NCBI GenBank assembly: GCA_007133115.1
Contig: SLNI01000024.1
Span: 1 to 8,385 of the forward strand
Direction of reading: 5' to 3'
Length of the DNA stretch: 8,385 nucleotides
DNA from: Thioalkalivibrio sp.
GTDB taxonomy: Bacteria > Pseudomonadota > Gammaproteobacteria > Ectothiorhodospirales > Ectothiorhodospiraceae
This document shows positions 7,625 through 8,385 of the stretch, in pieces (position 1 is the stretch's first letter; each line of letters opens with the position of its first letter). Under the pieces are notes generated by a model. The model saw nothing but the letters and a program-made list of their open reading frames with translations. It was not told the origin of the DNA and searched no databases. Position numbers and translations under genes: made by a program.

Positions 7625-8225
7625 CCCTCCGAGGTGCGGTTGCCACACCGATGGGCGGATCGGGAATCGCACGCAGCAACGCGTCCAGCTCGAACAGCGG
7701 CAACCCGACCACGTTGCTGTAGGAACCCACGAGGCAGCGCACGAATGCGGCCGCCCGTCCCTGTATCGCATAGGCGCCCGCCTTGCCCAACGGCTCACCC
7801 GTCGCCACGTAGGCATCCAGCTCCCCGGCCTCGATAGGGCGCATCCGGACGCGGCTCTTCACCCAGCACGAGCGGGTGTCAAAACCTGTGCGTGCGAGTG
7901 CGATGCCGCTGTAGACGCTGTGCGACCGCCCGGAAAGACGTGCCAGCATCTCCCTCGCGCATTCCGAATCGGACGGTTTCCCCAGGATATCGACGTCCAT
8001 GGCGACCACCGTATCGGCCCCGAGCACCCATTGTCCCGGCACAGCGGACACGCGTGCCGCCTCGGCCTTGGCACAGGCCAGGCGCAACACGAGCTGTTCC
8101 GGTGCCTCGTTCGGGCGCGGCGTTTCGTCGATCTCGGCGGGCAGCACCACGAACGCAATCCCCAGCTGCCCGAGGAGTTCGCACCGCCGGGGCGAGGCGG
8201 AGGCCAGCAGAAGCGGAAGGCTCAT
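7602..8225 (-). CDS. maf: Maf-like nucleoside triphosphate pyrophosphatase, YhdE type (dTTP/UTP)
   Basis: 207 residues. Cytoplasmic house-cleaning enzyme that hydrolyses non-canonical or excess nucleotides to the monophosphate and pyrophosphate. Seen: [14 protein letters not shown] (5-18), EIDE (31-34), GADTVV (69-74) with the probable catalytic D71, GKP (82-84), HSVYSGIAL (102-110), [16 protein letters not shown] (147-162) and [11 protein letters not shown] (167-177). The last two resemble YhdE (dTTP/UTP-preferring), not YceF, so that specificity is inferred. The ATG overlaps the rlmH stop by 4 nt (ATGA, 8222-8225), so translation is probably coupled; there is no separate Shine-Dalgarno. The tail beyond about residue 190 is not conserved, and its last codons run into the 3' end of pilR. 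Confidence 0.95.
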   Translation of the reverse strand: MSLPLLLASASPRRCELLGQLGIAFVVLPAEIDETPRPNEAPEQLVLRLACAKAEAARVSAVPGQWVLGADTVVAMDVDILGKPSDSECAREMLARLSGRSHSVYSGIALARTGFDTRSCWVKSRVRMRPIEAGELDAYVATGEPLGKAGAYAIQGRAAAFVRCLVGSYSNVVGLPLFELDALLRAIPDPPIGVATAPRRVNPGPAS

Positions 8226-8385
8226 GCGCGATGATAGGGGTGATGGTTCAGCAGCGACCAGGCTCGGTAGAGCTGCTCGGCCACGAGCACGCGCACCAGC
8301 ATGTGAGGAAAGGTCAGCGGCGACAGCGACCAGATCCAGTCAGCACGCTCCCGAACACCTGCTTCCAGGCCGTTGGCACCTCCCA
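8222..8385 (-). CDS. rlmH: 23S rRNA (pseudouridine-1915-N3) methyltransferase RlmH, 3' end only
   Basis: Partial: the last 53 codons plus stop, the 5' part lying beyond the window edge (the full protein is about 155 residues). RlmH is a SPOUT (trefoil-knot) methyltransferase that uses S-adenosylmethionine to methylate pseudouridine 1915 in helix 69 of 23S rRNA. Seen: GGANGLE at the start of the visible part (the SAM-binding GG-x-G loop), [24 protein letters not shown], and the characteristic ending HHPYHRA. The bases 8222-8225 (ATGA on the minus strand) join it to maf. The order rlmH-maf is common in gammaproteobacteria, usually after nadD and rsfS, which would be expected just outside the window. 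Confidence 0.95.
   Translation of the reverse strand, partial: GGANGLEAGVRERADWIWSLSPLTFPHMLVRVLVAEQLYRAWSLLNHHPYHRA

Overview
This is a GC-rich, gene-dense stretch of chromosome from a gammaproteobacterium. The proteins (GlnB, SucC/SucD, PilS/PilR, Maf, RlmH) look gammaproteobacterial. The combination of sucCD-nadE-glnB with a PP0621-pilS-pilR cluster suggests a Chromatiales/Ectothiorhodospiraceae-like organism (for example a Thioalkalivibrio relative). That placement is inference from memory of gene order, not from a search. There are no mobile elements, RNA genes, CRISPR arrays or prophage traces, and no gene-free stretch longer than about 110 bases.

Left half, minus strand (4180 down to 32): a probable operon sucC-sucD-nadE-glnB. 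SucC and SucD are the two subunits of succinyl-CoA synthetase (TCA cycle) and overlap by an ATGA. nadE encodes glutamine-dependent NAD+ synthetase and follows sucD after 22 nt. glnB encodes a PII nitrogen-signalling protein and follows nadE after 48 nt with its own good ribosome binding site. PII senses 2-oxoglutarate and ATP/ADP, NadE consumes glutamine, and SucCD acts one step below 2-oxoglutarate oxidation. The operon therefore groups genes at the carbon/nitrogen/redox junction.

Middle (4181-4287): a 107-nt divergent intergenic region. It holds a nearly symmetric -10 element that could serve both strands. Neither flanking gene has a recognisable Shine-Dalgarno sequence.

Right half, plus strand (4288 to 7624): a small membrane-anchored putative zinc-binding protein of the PP0621 type, then pilS (membrane histidine kinase) and pilR (sigma-54-dependent response regulator). 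In Pseudomonas and relatives this pair controls transcription of type IV pilin; no pilus structural genes are in the window.

Right edge, minus strand (8385 down to 7602): the 3' end of rlmH (23S rRNA methyltransferase), which overlaps maf (nucleotide pyrophosphatase, YhdE type) by an ATGA. maf runs tail-to-tail into pilR with a 23-nt overlap. All the genes belong to known families. I found no convincing new system. The more interesting points are the nadE-glnB-sucCD grouping, the shared divergent promoter with a possibly leaderless transcript, and the zinc-finger membrane protein in front of pilSR.
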